In this document: positions 19,729 through 31,677 of the stretch, piece after piece
Numbering within the stretch: position 1 is the stretch's first letter
How the letters are laid out: every line of letters starts with the position of its first letter
Assembly (NCBI RefSeq): GCF_001429785.1
Contig: NZ_LMJF01000012.1
Coordinates: 521,641 to 585,640, forward strand
Length of the DNA stretch: 64,000 nucleotides
Reading direction: 5' to 3'
Source of the DNA: Lysobacter sp. Root916
GTDB taxonomy: Bacteria > Pseudomonadota > Gammaproteobacteria > Xanthomonadales > Xanthomonadaceae
Program-made: the position numbers and the translations under genes
Notes under the pieces: generated by a model
Seen by the model: only the letters and a program-made list of their open reading frames with translations
The model's database searches: none
What the model was told of the DNA's origin: nothing

Positions 19729-20280
19729 TCATGTCTGCGCCGGCCATTCGATGAATTCCGCCGGCACCGTATCGGTCAGCCACACGCCGTTGTCGGCGCG
19801 GAAGAAGGCGAACCCACGCGCATGCATTTCACCGGCGCGCACGTGCAGCACGACAGGCCGGCCATGACGGCTGCCGACCTTGAGCGCGGTATCGCGATCG
19901 GCCGACAGGTGCACGTGCTGGCGGCTCTGCTTGCGCAGGCCCTCGGCGCGGATCGCCTCAGCGTGGCGAGTGGCGGTGCCGTGGTACAGCAAGGCCGGCG
20001 GCTCGATCGGGGTCAGGGCCAGATCGATATCGATCGAGTGGCCCTGGTTGGCGCGTATGCGATCGCCGTCGTCGCTGAGCTTGAAGCGCTGCTTGTCGTT
20101 GTCGCGCACCAGCTCCCGCAGCAGCTCGCGGTCGTAGCGTTTGCCGTGCGCGGCGGCCTTGGCGATGAGTTCGTCCACGTCGGCCCAGCCTTCCGCGTCC
20201 AGTTGCAGGCCGATAGCCTCGGGTTCATGGCGCAGGATCAGGCTGAGGAATTTGCTGAGCGGTTTGTGTCGGTCGGTCAT
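19729..20280 (-). CDS. kptA: RNA 2'-phosphotransferase (Tpt1/KptA family)
   Basis: KptA transfers an internal RNA 2'-phosphate to NAD+, giving ADP-ribose 1'',2''-cyclic phosphate. In eukaryotes this finishes tRNA splicing, but its bacterial substrate is unknown. The 183-residue protein has [36 protein letters not shown], the NAD-binding LYHGTATR and a downstream [11 protein letters not shown], matching the family's Arg-His-Arg-Arg catalytic set. The ATG at 20280 (MTDRHK) fits the family start; an ATG four codons upstream (20292) is possible. Confidence 0.92.
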   Translation of the reverse strand: MTDRHKPLSKFLSLILRHEPEAIGLQLDAEGWADVDELIAKAAAHGKRYDRELLRELVRDNDKQRFKLSDDGDRIRANQGHSIDIDLALTPIEPPALLYHGTATRHAEAIRAEGLRKQSRQHVHLSADRDTALKVGSRHGRPVVLHVRAGEMHARGFAFFRADNGVWLTDTVPAEFIEWPAQT

Positions 20281-20322
20281 ATCGCCGCGCATGCTAGCAG
20301 TTCGTCGGACGATGCCTGGCGC

Positions 20323-22034
<1,712 letters not shown>

Positions 22035-22129
22035 GCGATCTCCGCGCGGCCAACGGGGCCGCGAGCGCACAGGGTAAACGCCCCGGTGCGCGCGGTGAAT
22101 GGCGGGTCGCGGATTGGGCGCGGGGAGCG

Positions 22130-22184
22130 CTGTGGGAAGGCGCGAGTAAGGCGATCGCGGCTCACGCCGCTCCCACAGGCAGCG
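22130..22184. repeat. REP-like GGAGCGGC inverted repeat upstream of amgK
   Basis: A compact copy of the TGTGGGAGCGGCG family. The left arm GCTGTGGGAAGGCGCGAG pairs with the right arm CTCACGCCGCTCCCACAG across a 17-base loop. It ends four bases before the cysK stop and could serve as the cysK transcription end. Confidence 0.85.
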
Positions 22185-22188
22185 GGGC

Positions 22189-23169
22189 TCAGGCCGCCAC
22201 GCTGTCTTCCTGCGCCAGCGCGGCCAGCCATTCGTCGTCGGAGCCTTCGGCCACGCCTTCGAACAGGAAGGTGGAGAGGTAGCGCTCGCCGGTGTCGGGC
22301 AGCATCGCCAGCAGCACGCTGCCGGCCGGCGCTTGCTCGGCGACCTGGAGCGCGGCGGCGACGGTGGCGCCGGCGGAGATGCCGACGAACACGCCCTCCT
22401 CGGCGGCCAGGCGGCGCGCGGTGTCGCGCGCGAGCACGTCGTCGACCGGACGGATCTCGTCGGCCACGCCGCGGTCCAGCACCGCCGGCACGAAGTCCGG
22501 GGTCCAGCCCTGGATCTTGTGCGGCTGCCAGTCCTTGCCGCTCAGCAGCGAGGCGCCGGCGGGTTCGGAGGCGATGATCTTCAGATCCGGACGCGCGAGC
22601 TTGAGCACCTGGCCGGCGCCGCTGAGGGTGCCGCCGGTGCCCCAGCCGGTCACGAAATAGTCCAGGCGCTTGCCGGCGAAATCGCGCAGGATCTCCGGGC
22701 CGGTGGTGCTGCGGTGGTAGGCCGGGTTGGCCGGGTTCTCGAACTGGCGGGCCAGGAACCAGCCGTGCTGCGCGGCGAGTTCGGCGGCCTTGCGCACCAT
22801 GCCGCTGCCGCGCTCGGCGGCCGGGGTCAGGATCACCTTGGCGCCGTAGGCGCGCATCAGTTTGCGGCGCTCGACCGAGAAGGTTTCGGTCATCACCGCC
22901 ACGAAGGGATAGCCGCGCGCGGCCGCGACCATGGCCAGGGCGATGCCGGTGTTGCCGGAGGTCGCCTCGACGATGGTCTGGCCGGGCTGGAGCGCGCCGC
23001 TGCGTTCGGCGTCCAGCACGATCGCCAGCGCCAGACGGTCCTTGACCGAACCGCCCGGGTTGAAGGATTCGACCTTGGCGTACAGCGAGACATGCGCCGG
23101 CGCGATCCGGTGCAGTTTGACGATGGGCGTGTTGCCGATGGTGTCGAGGATGCTGTCGTAGAGGGCCAT
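22189..23169 (-). CDS. cysK: Cysteine synthase A (O-acetylserine sulfhydrylase)
   Basis: This PLP enzyme makes cysteine from O-acetylserine and sulfide. The 326-residue protein has the PLP lysine in NPGGSVKDRLAL, the asparagine loop TSGNTGIALAM, the phosphate loop GWGTGGTLSGAG and SEPAGASLLSG. The length and motifs favour CysK over the shorter CysM. It is the first of the sulfur-assimilation genes in the window and lies 36 bases after cysG in the same direction. Confidence 0.93.
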   Translation of the reverse strand: MALYDSILDTIGNTPIVKLHRIAPAHVSLYAKVESFNPGGSVKDRLALAIVLDAERSGALQPGQTIVEATSGNTGIALAMVAAARGYPFVAVMTETFSVERRKLMRAYGAKVILTPAAERGSGMVRKAAELAAQHGWFLARQFENPANPAYHRSTTGPEILRDFAGKRLDYFVTGWGTGGTLSGAGQVLKLARPDLKIIASEPAGASLLSGKDWQPHKIQGWTPDFVPAVLDRGVADEIRPVDDVLARDTARRLAAEEGVFVGISAGATVAAALQVAEQAPAGSVLLAMLPDTGERYLSTFLFEGVAEGSDDEWLAALAQEDSVAA

Positions 23170-23205
23170 GGCGGGTCCTGATTCGGAAAAGAGGGAGGGG
23201 CGGAC

Positions 23206-24633
<1,428 letters not shown>

Positions 24634-24807
24634 GTTCAGTGGCGGGGCGCGCAGGGCCGAAGACGTTGAGGCGAACCTACAAACCCCGGCCCGGCGGGGG
24701 AAATGACGCCCCCGCCTGTGCCCATGCCCTAACGGCATGAGCGCGGGGCCGCCACCGGGCCGACACTACTGGACAGCGGCCGCGGGCCGGCTTAGGCTAT
24801 AAATCCT

Positions 24808-24821
24808 TCTATCCGTATAGA
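24808..24821. promoter_or_regulatory. Palindrome in the cysG/cysB divergent promoter region
   Basis: TCTATCCGTATAGA is a perfect 5-bp inverted repeat with a 4-base spacer, in an AT-rich patch (ATAAATCC to AGAGATAAAA) within an otherwise GC-rich region. It lies about 100 bases before the cysB start and 175 before cysG. CysB itself or another LysR regulator could bind here, but no match to a defined operator was tested. Confidence 0.4.
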
Positions 24822-24919
24822 GAGATAAAAGTGGACACGATGTCGTGCCGGATGCCCGGGTGTTGCCGCGCCGTCGCCTGCCGCCGTCCTCTCGTCTCCC
24901 TGTTCCGGATTCCGCCGTT

Positions 24920-25903
24920 ATGACTCTCACCCAGTTGCGCTACCTCGTCGCGATCGCCGACTCCGGCCTCAACATCACCCTGGCCGCCGAGCGCGTGCAC
25001 GCCACTCAGCCCGGTTTGTCCAAGCAGCTCAAACAGCTGGAGGACGAACTGGGCTTCCAGTTGTTCGTGCGCAAGGGCCGCAGCCTGGAAGCGATCGCGC
25101 CGGCCGGCGAGCGTGTGCTCGCGCATGCGCGCCGCATCCTCGACGAGGCCGGCAACATCCGCGCCTACGCCGCCAACGAGCGCGGCCAGCACGCCGGCCG
25201 CCTGGTCCTGGCCACCACCCACACCCAGGCGCGCTACGTGCTGCCGCCGGTGATCGCCAACGTGAAGCGCGGTTTCCCGCAGGTCAGCGTGCATCTGCAG
25301 GCGACCGCCGACGGCGAGGTGCTGGAGCATCTGTCGCACGGCAACGCCGACCTGGCGGTGATCAGCACCGCCGGCGCCGCGCCCGAAGGCGGGCTGGCGG
25401 TGCCGCTGTTCCGCTGGCGCCGGGTGGTGCTGGTGCCGCGCACGCATGCGCTGGCCTCGCTCAAGCGTGCGCCCACGCTGGCCGAACTGGCCGCGCATCC
25501 GCTGATCAGCTACGAGTCCTCGACGCGCCCGGAATCCTCGCTGCGCCGCGCCTTCGCCGCCGGCGGGGTCGAGCCGCAGTTGGCGATGACCGCGCGCGAC
25601 GCCGACCTGATCAAGACCTACGTGCGCGCCGGCCTGGGCGTGGGCGTGCTCGCCGAAATGGCGGTGACCGGCCGCGACGAAGACCTCAAGGCGCTGACCG
25701 CGCCCGATGCGCTGCCCGAATGCGTGACCTGGGCGGTGATCCCGCGCGCGCGCGTGCTGCGCGACTACGCGCTGGAACTGCTGCACGGCCTGGCCCCGCA
25801 GATCGACCGCCGCGATCTGCGGCGCGTGCTCGAGGGCAACCTCGAGGCGCAATGGCCGCGCGCGCCCAGTTGGGAAGAATTGATGCGTACGGCTGCGGTC
25901 TGA
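24920..25903 (+). CDS. cysB: LysR-family transcriptional regulator of sulfur assimilation, CysB-like
   Basis: CysB-type regulators activate cys genes in response to N-acetylserine. The 327-residue length matches CysB (about 324). The helix-turn-helix is ITLAAERVHATQPGLSKQLK, and the effector domain follows with LVLATTHTQARYVLPPVI and GEVLEHLSHGNADLAVISTA, both typical of CysB/Cbl. The ATG at 24920 gives the standard MTLTQLRYLVAIADSGLN start; the 25 in-frame codons upstream are not family-like. It is divergent from cysG and borders the cysHIJ operon. Confidence 0.92.
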   Translation: MTLTQLRYLVAIADSGLNITLAAERVHATQPGLSKQLKQLEDELGFQLFVRKGRSLEAIAPAGERVLAHARRILDEAGNIRAYAANERGQHAGRLVLATTHTQARYVLPPVIANVKRGFPQVSVHLQATADGEVLEHLSHGNADLAVISTAGAAPEGGLAVPLFRWRRVVLVPRTHALASLKRAPTLAELAAHPLISYESSTRPESSLRRAFAAGGVEPQLAMTARDADLIKTYVRAGLGVGVLAEMAVTGRDEDLKALTAPDALPECVTWAVIPRARVLRDYALELLHGLAPQIDRRDLRRVLEGNLEAQWPRAPSWEELMRTAAV

Positions 25904-25977
25904 GCGCAGCGTTCGGGCTGGCTCGCGACACCGTCGCAGGCGCTGTGCATCGGCTTCGTTCGGACGAATGGAGCGAA

Positions 25978-26197
25978 AAGCAAATCCCCCTCAATCCGTC
26001 CGGCCAGCGGGCATAGCCCGCTGGCGTTCAGTCGCGCACGAACCTGCGGTTCGTAAACCGCGCGCCCTCACCCTTTTTCAAAGGGGGAGGCAGCGCGCAT
26101 GCAAGCGTGGAATTGCGGTGTCCTTCCATCGAAGTTCCCCCTTTCCTTCCGTCGGAGTTCCCCCTTTGAAAAAGGGGGGTAGGGGGGATTTGCTTCT
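25978..26197. repeat. AAATCCCCCTCAATCC / CCTTTTTCAAAGGGGG repeat region
   Basis: The 307-base gap between cysB and the cysHIJ operon holds no gene. It has AAATCCCCCTCAATCCG at 25982, CCCTTTTTCAAAGGGGGAGG near 26080, and the complement CCCCCTTTGAAAAAGGGGGG with TAGGGGGGATTT at about 26160-26192, making a large inverted repeat. GTTCCCCCTTT occurs twice in between. A shorter copy is at 37783-37822. It lies between the convergent cysB and cysH 3' ends. Confidence 0.85.
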
Positions 26198-26210
26198 GCG
26201 CAAGCGCGCC

Positions 26211-26957
26211 TTAAGCCGCCTGCTCGGCCGCGCCTTCGTCGTCGAAGTGCAGCCCGCACTCGCGCTTGAGTCCGAAGAAGCGCGTGTCTTCCTCGCGCAT
26301 GCCGTCCTCGAGTTTGCTGGTGGTGTGGACGTCGCCGATCGACACATAGCCGTCGTGCCACAGCGGGTGATAGGGCAGGTCGTGCGCCTGCAGGTACTGC
26401 CAGACGTCGCGGTCGTTCCAATCGGCCAGCGGATGCAGTTTCCAGCGGCCGTCGCGCAGGCTCAGGAAGTCGAGATTGGCGCGGGTACTGGACTGGCTGC
26501 GGCGCAGGCCGGCGATCCAGGTGCGCACGCCGAGTTCGTTCAAGGCGCGCTGCATCGGCTCGACCTTGCGCAGGCGGTTGTAGCGTTCGATCCCGTCCAC
26601 GCCCTGTTCCCAGATCTTGCCCATGCGTGCTTCCATCCAGGCGATGCCGATCTGTGGCCGATAGACCTTGAGGTTCAGATCCAGGCGCGTGCTCATCTCG
26701 TCGATGAAGCGGTAGGTCTCCGGGAACAGATAGCCGGTGTCGATCAGGACCACCGGAATTTTCGGCGCCTGGCGCGTGACCATGTGCAGCGAGACCGCGG
26801 CCTGCGCGCCGAAGCTGGACGACAGCGCGTGTTCGCCGGCGGTGTTCTCCAAGGCCCAGGCCACACGATCCTGTGCGCTCATACCTTCCAGCCAGCGGTT
26901 GAGATCGGCCAGCGCGCGCGGCGATTCGGCGGCGGTGATGGGATCGGGCGGGCTCAT
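26211..26957 (-). CDS. cysH: Phosphoadenosine phosphosulfate reductase CysH
   Basis: CysH reduces PAPS to sulfite using thioredoxin or glutaredoxin. The 248-residue protein has the PP-loop [13 protein letters not shown], the substrate loop [13 protein letters not shown] and the C-terminal catalytic Cys in KRECGLHF. The paired cysteines of APS reductases that bind a 4Fe-4S cluster are absent (LRKVEPM rather than a CC motif), so it is the PAPS type. The start overlaps the cysI stop by four bases. Confidence 0.96.
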   Translation of the reverse strand: MSPPDPITAAESPRALADLNRWLEGMSAQDRVAWALENTAGEHALSSSFGAQAAVSLHMVTRQAPKIPVVLIDTGYLFPETYRFIDEMSTRLDLNLKVYRPQIGIAWMEARMGKIWEQGVDGIERYNRLRKVEPMQRALNELGVRTWIAGLRRSQSSTRANLDFLSLRDGRWKLHPLADWNDRDVWQYLQAHDLPYHPLWHDGYVSIGDVHTTSKLEDGMREEDTRFFGLKRECGLHFDDEGAAEQAA

Positions 26958-28708
26958 GCGCGGACCTCGGTGGCGACGACGGCGATCGGAATGCTGGGAC
27001 GGATGGCGTGGGGCGGGATGGCGACGGTTTCGCTGCGCAGCAGGTAGTCGCCGAAGCCTTCCTCGGCCTGGCGCTGCGCGGCGTAGTCGGCGAACAGCGG
27101 ATTCAGCGCGGCCAGGATCTCGGGTTCGGCGATGTTTTCGCGGTACAGGGTGTTGAGGCGCTGGCCGCGGTGATCGGCGCCCAGCATCAGGTTGTAGCGG
27201 CCGGGCGCCTTGCCGACCAAGGCGATCTCGCCCAGGTAGGGGCGCGAGCAGCCGTTCGGGCAGCCGCTGATACGCAGGTGGATCGGGGCATCGCCGATGC
27301 CGTGGTTCTGAAGCAGGCCTTCGACCTTGCCGATCAGTTCCGGCAGATAGCGTTCGGCCTCGGCCATGGCCAGGCCGCAGGTCGGCAGGGCCACGCAGGC
27401 CAGGGCGTTGCGGCGCAGCGGGCTGGCGTCGCGGTAGCCGTCCAGGCCGTATTCCGCGATCAGCGCATCGACGCGCGCGCGCAGCGCCGGCGCGATGCCG
27501 GCCACGGTCAGGTTCTGGTTCGGGGTCATGCGGAATTCCGCGCCCGCGCCGTCTTGCTGCGCGCTCAGCAACTGCGCGAGCTCGCGCAGCCCGCTGAGGT
27601 GGCGCACCTGCGAACCGTCGGCGGACTCTCCATCGACGATGCGGCCGGCCGGGATGCGCAGGGTCAGATGCGCGCGCCCGTCCTCGCCCTCGACCCAACC
27701 GAAGCGGTCGCCGTTGTGGGCGAAGGCGAACGGCCGCGCCGGGGGGAGAGGGAACCCGGCGCGGCGTTCGACTTCGGCCTGGAACCAGTCCAGCCCATGG
27801 TCGTCGATGGTGTACTTCAGGCGCGCGCGCTTGCGCACGGCGCGGTTGCCGTGGTCGCGCTGGGCGGTGACCACCGCCTCGCCGACCGCGATCACCTGCT
27901 CGGGCGTGACGAAGCCGATCACGTTGCCCAGGCGCGGATAGGTCTCGGGATCGCCATGGGTCGCGCCCATGCCGCCGCCGACGCTGACGTTGTAGCCCAG
28001 CAGTTCGCCGGCCTCGTCGAGCACGGCGATGTAGCCCAGGTCCTGGGCGAACACGTCGACGTCGTTGTAGGGCGGCACCGCGAAGCCGATCTTGAACTTG
28101 CGCGGCAGGTAGACGTTGCCGTAGATCGGCTCTTCTTCGCCGCCGCTGCCGGCCACGCGTTCTTCGTCCAGCCAGATCTCGTAGTAGGCGCGGGTGTTGG
28201 GCAGCAGGTGCTCGGACAGCGCCGCGGCCTGGGCGTACACGGCCGCGTGCGTGTGCGAGCGCAGCGGGTTGGCGGCCACCGCGACGTTGCGGTTGACGTC
28301 GCCGCAGGCGGCCAGGGTGTCGATCAGCGTGGCGTTGATCGCCTGCATGGTCGGCTTGAGTTCGGTCTTGATCACGCCGTGGAACTGGAACGCCTGGCGG
28401 GTGGTGATGCGCAGGCCACGCTCGGCGTAGGTGGTGGCGATCGCATCCAGCTTCAGCCACTGCGCCGGGGTGACCACGCCGCCCGGGGTGCGGGTGCGGA
28501 TCATGAAGCTGTAGGCCGGCTCCAGCTTGGCCAGGCGGCGCTCGTCGCGGATGTCGCGATCGTCCTGCTGGTAGCTGCCGTGGTACTTGATCAGGGTCTG
28601 ATCGTCCTCGCGCAGGCTGCCGGTGACCGGGTCGGCCAGGCTCTCCAGCAGGCTGCCGCGCAGGCGCGCGCTGGAGCGCTTGATGTCTTCGACGGAATGC
28701 GCGCTCAT
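26954..28708 (-). CDS. cysI: Sulfite reductase (NADPH) hemoprotein subunit CysI
   Basis: CysI carries siroheme and a 4Fe-4S cluster and reduces sulfite to sulfide with electrons from CysJ. The 584-residue protein has RIRTTRQAFQ-type substrate residues ([15 protein letters not shown]), the cluster ligands [10 protein letters not shown] and [15 protein letters not shown], and a ferredoxin-like repeat. Its start shares one base with the cysJ stop (TGATG). Siroheme would come from the nearby cysG product. Confidence 0.97.
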   Translation of the reverse strand: MSAHSVEDIKRSSARLRGSLLESLADPVTGSLREDDQTLIKYHGSYQQDDRDIRDERRLAKLEPAYSFMIRTRTPGGVVTPAQWLKLDAIATTYAERGLRITTRQAFQFHGVIKTELKPTMQAINATLIDTLAACGDVNRNVAVAANPLRSHTHAAVYAQAAALSEHLLPNTRAYYEIWLDEERVAGSGGEEEPIYGNVYLPRKFKIGFAVPPYNDVDVFAQDLGYIAVLDEAGELLGYNVSVGGGMGATHGDPETYPRLGNVIGFVTPEQVIAVGEAVVTAQRDHGNRAVRKRARLKYTIDDHGLDWFQAEVERRAGFPLPPARPFAFAHNGDRFGWVEGEDGRAHLTLRIPAGRIVDGESADGSQVRHLSGLRELAQLLSAQQDGAGAEFRMTPNQNLTVAGIAPALRARVDALIAEYGLDGYRDASPLRRNALACVALPTCGLAMAEAERYLPELIGKVEGLLQNHGIGDAPIHLRISGCPNGCSRPYLGEIALVGKAPGRYNLMLGADHRGQRLNTLYRENIAEPEILAALNPLFADYAAQRQAEEGFGDYLLRSETVAIPPHAIRPSIPIAVVATEVRA

Positions 28709-30510
28709 CAGTACACGTCCCGCGCGTAGCGGCCCTGCTGCTGCAGGCCGTTGAGATACTCCTCGGCGTCTTCGGCGCTCTTGCCGCCGTGCTCGGCGAT
28801 CGCCGCCAGCAGCGCGGCGTGCACGTCGCGCGCCATGTGGGTGGCGTCGCCGCAGACGTACAGATGGGCGCCGCCTTCCAGCCAGTCGTAGAGATCGCGA
28901 CCGGCCTGGCGCAGGCGGTCCTGCACATAGATCTTGTGGGCTTGGTCGCGCGAGAACGCCAGGTCCAGGCGCTGCAGCTGGCCCGCCTTCAGCGCCGCCT
29001 GCCATTCGGTCTGGTAGAGGAAGTCGCTGCGGAAATGCGGATTGCCGAACAGCAGCCAGTTGCGGCCGCTGGCGCCGTCGGCGGCGCGCTCCTGGACGAA
29101 GCCGCGGAAGGGCGCGACGCCGGTGCCGGGGCCGATCATGATCACGTCGCGGGCGCCGTCGCGCGGCAGGCGGAAGCGCTCGTTGTGTTCGACGAACACC
29201 GGCAGGCGCGCGCCTTCCTCGCTGCGCGCGAGCAGGTGCGAGGCCGCGCCCCAGCGCGTGCCGCCGGCGCTGGCGTATTCGACATGGGCGACGGTCAGAT
29301 GGACTTCGTCGCCGACCAGCTTCTGGCTGGACGCGATCGAGTACAGGCGCGGCGTGAGCGGGCGCAGCGCGGCCACCAGTTCCTCGCCCGACCAGGCGCC
29401 GTCGTAGCGCTGCAGCAGGTCGATCACCTGGGTGTCGGCGAGCAGGCGGGTGAACGCGGCCGCGTTGTCCGGCGCGAGCAGGCGATTGAGTTCGTCGCTG
29501 CGCGCATGCGCGGCGTGGCTGGCCACGAACGGGCGCGCCAGCTTGGTCAGCTCGCGCTTCTCGCCCAGCCACTGCCGCAACGGCAGGCGCTGGCCGCCGT
29601 GCTCGACGTCGCTGTCGCCGTCCAGTTCCAGGGTCTGCAGCACCGCCTCGACCAGGGCCGGCGGGTTGCGCGGCCAGAGGCCGAGCGCATCGCCGGGCGC
29701 GTAGCTCAGGCCCGAGCCTTCCAGCGACAGTTCGATATGGCGCACATCCTTGTCGCTGCCGCCCACGGTCAGGCGCTGGTTGACCAGCAGCTCGGCCGCG
29801 AACGGGGATTCGCGGGTGTAGGCCGGCGCGGCCGGCAGCGGACGCAGCGGGGTGACGGTGGCCAGCGGCGCGCTCGGCTTGAGCGCGTCCTTGGCCGCGC
29901 TCAGGGCCTGCTGCAGCCAAGGCGTGGATACCGTTTCGAAGTCCAGATCGGCGTCGCCGCGCGCGAGCAGGCGGGTCGCGCCGAGTTCGGCCAGGCGCTC
30001 GTCGAGCTTGGCTCCGATCGCGCAGAACTGCGGGTAGCTGGAGTCGCCCAGGCCGAGCACGGCGTAGTGCAGCTGCTTTAGCTCGGGCGCGCGCTTGCCG
30101 GCGATGAACTCGACCAGGCCGCGGGCGTCGTCGGGCGGGTCGCCGTCGCCTTGGGTGCTCACCACCAGGTAGAGGTGGCGTTCGTTCTTGAGCTCACGGG
30201 TGGGGTAGGCGTCGGCGCGCAGCAGGCGCACCGACAGGCCGGCCTGCTCGGCCTGGGCCGCGAGCTGCTCGGCCAGGCGCTTGGCGTTGCCGGTCTGGCT
30301 GCCGTAGACCACGGTCAGGCGTTCGCCGCTGCGCGCCTCGGGCGCCAGTGGGACCGGCGCCAGGGCGCCGCCGGCGGTGCGTGCGGCCAGTCCGGCGGCG
30401 TAGCCGGACAGCCACCACAGGCCGTCGCGGTCGAGGTCGTCGGTCAGACGCAGCAGCGCGGACAGCCGGTCCTCGGTCAGCGGAGTGGCAAGTAGCGCGG
30501 GCGCGGGCAT
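28708..30510 (-). CDS. cysJ: Sulfite reductase (NADPH) flavoprotein subunit CysJ
   Basis: CysJ passes electrons from NADPH through FAD and FMN to CysI. The 600-residue protein has a flavodoxin domain ([20 protein letters not shown], about 67-86), a connecting FAD domain with RLYSIASSQ, the nucleotide motif [16 protein letters not shown], and the conserved C-terminus (GRYARDVY). It is first of the cysJ-cysI-cysH operon, divergent from cysD-cysNC. Confidence 0.96.
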   Translation of the reverse strand: MPAPALLATPLTEDRLSALLRLTDDLDRDGLWWLSGYAAGLAARTAGGALAPVPLAPEARSGERLTVVYGSQTGNAKRLAEQLAAQAEQAGLSVRLLRADAYPTRELKNERHLYLVVSTQGDGDPPDDARGLVEFIAGKRAPELKQLHYAVLGLGDSSYPQFCAIGAKLDERLAELGATRLLARGDADLDFETVSTPWLQQALSAAKDALKPSAPLATVTPLRPLPAAPAYTRESPFAAELLVNQRLTVGGSDKDVRHIELSLEGSGLSYAPGDALGLWPRNPPALVEAVLQTLELDGDSDVEHGGQRLPLRQWLGEKRELTKLARPFVASHAAHARSDELNRLLAPDNAAAFTRLLADTQVIDLLQRYDGAWSGEELVAALRPLTPRLYSIASSQKLVGDEVHLTVAHVEYASAGGTRWGAASHLLARSEEGARLPVFVEHNERFRLPRDGARDVIMIGPGTGVAPFRGFVQERAADGASGRNWLLFGNPHFRSDFLYQTEWQAALKAGQLQRLDLAFSRDQAHKIYVQDRLRQAGRDLYDWLEGGAHLYVCGDATHMARDVHAALLAAIAEHGGKSAEDAEEYLNGLQQQGRYARDVY

Positions 30511-30777
30511 GGCGGAGGGCGGGCTCGGGGCAGGGAACGGCGAGGTTCGGAGCCTGCAGGCTAGGCCCCGCGCGAGGCGCGCGGAAAGGATGCTGCGTTA
30601 TGCGTTCATGCCCTGCGCTCATTTCCGGGCACGCCGGCCGGGGCGGCCTAATGGCGGCCCGTTCGCAGGTGCGTCGCCGCTGGCATGTCTCCCGATTCCC
30701 TTCTGTGGTCAGATAGTCCCGGTCGCGCCGGGCCCCGGCGCGGCGCCTACGCACGCCCCGCAGCCACGAGCCCGACC

Positions 30778-31677
30778 TTGGACCTGAGCCACCTAGACCG
30801 CCTCGAAGCCGAAAGCATTCATATCCTTCGGGAAGTAGCGGCCGAATTCCGTAACCCGGTGATGCTGTACTCGGTGGGCAAGGACAGCTCGGTGCTGCTG
30901 CACCTGCTGCTCAAGGCCTTCCATCCGGCGCGCCCGCCGATCCCGCTGCTGCACGTGGACACCGGCTGGAAGTTCCGCGAAATGATCGCCTTCCGCGACC
31001 GCCGCGCCGCCGAGACCGGCGTCGACCTGCGCGTGCACACCAACCCCGACGGCCTGGCGCGTGGGATCGGTCCGATCAGCCACGGCGCCAGCGTGCACAC
31101 CGATGTGATGAAGACCCAGGGCCTGAAGCAGGCGCTGGATGCGGCGCGCCACGACGCCGCGATCGGCGGCGCGCGCCGCGACGAGGAGAAGTCGCGCGCC
31201 AAGGAGCGCATCTTCTCGTTCCGCAACGAACAGCACCGCTGGGACCCCAAGAACCAGCGTCCCGAGCTGTGGAATCTCTACAACACCCGCATCCGCAGCG
31301 GCGAGAGCGTGCGCGTGTTTCCGATCTCGAACTGGACCGAGCTCGACGTGTGGCTCTACATCTACCGCGAGAAGATCCCGGTGCCGTCGCTGTACTTCGC
31401 CGCCGAACGTCCGGTGGTGGAGCGCGACGGCGCCCTGATCCTGGTCGACGACGAGCGTCTGCCGCTGCGGCCGGGCGAAACCCCGCAGCTGCGCAAGGTG
31501 CGCTTCCGCACCCTGGGCTGCTATCCGCTGACCGGCGCGATCGAGTCCGAGGCCGAAACGCTGGAGCAGATCATCGCCGAGATGCTGGTGGCGACCACCT
31601 CCGAGCGTCAGGGCCGGGTGATCGACCACGACCCCTCCGCCTCGATGGAGAAGAAGAAGCAGGAGGGCTATTTCTGA
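30778..31677 (+). CDS. cysD: Sulfate adenylyltransferase small subunit CysD
   Basis: CysD makes APS from sulfate and ATP, with CysN providing the GTPase. The product has the PP-loop [15 protein letters not shown] and the standard [12 protein letters not shown] context; the downstream half includes [22 protein letters not shown] at 30778 gives 299 residues ([20 protein letters not shown]) and matches the usual length of about 302. The in-frame ATG at 30685 would add 31 residues with poor codon bias. The stop TGA overlaps the cysNC ATG by one base. Confidence 0.92.
   Translation: MDLSHLDRLEAESIHILREVAAEFRNPVMLYSVGKDSSVLLHLLLKAFHPARPPIPLLHVDTGWKFREMIAFRDRRAAETGVDLRVHTNPDGLARGIGPISHGASVHTDVMKTQGLKQALDAARHDAAIGGARRDEEKSRAKERIFSFRNEQHRWDPKNQRPELWNLYNTRIRSGESVRVFPISNWTELDVWLYIYREKIPVPSLYFAAERPVVERDGALILVDDERLPLRPGETPQLRKVRFRTLGCYPLTGAIESEAETLEQIIAEMLVATTSERQGRVIDHDPSASMEKKKQEGYF

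Noticed and set aside
30685-30777. An N-terminal extension of CysD beginning at ATG 30685.
   Set aside because: The 31 added residues have poor codon bias and no counterpart in CysD proteins. The TTG at 30778 gives the usual length, although its ribosome-binding site is weak.
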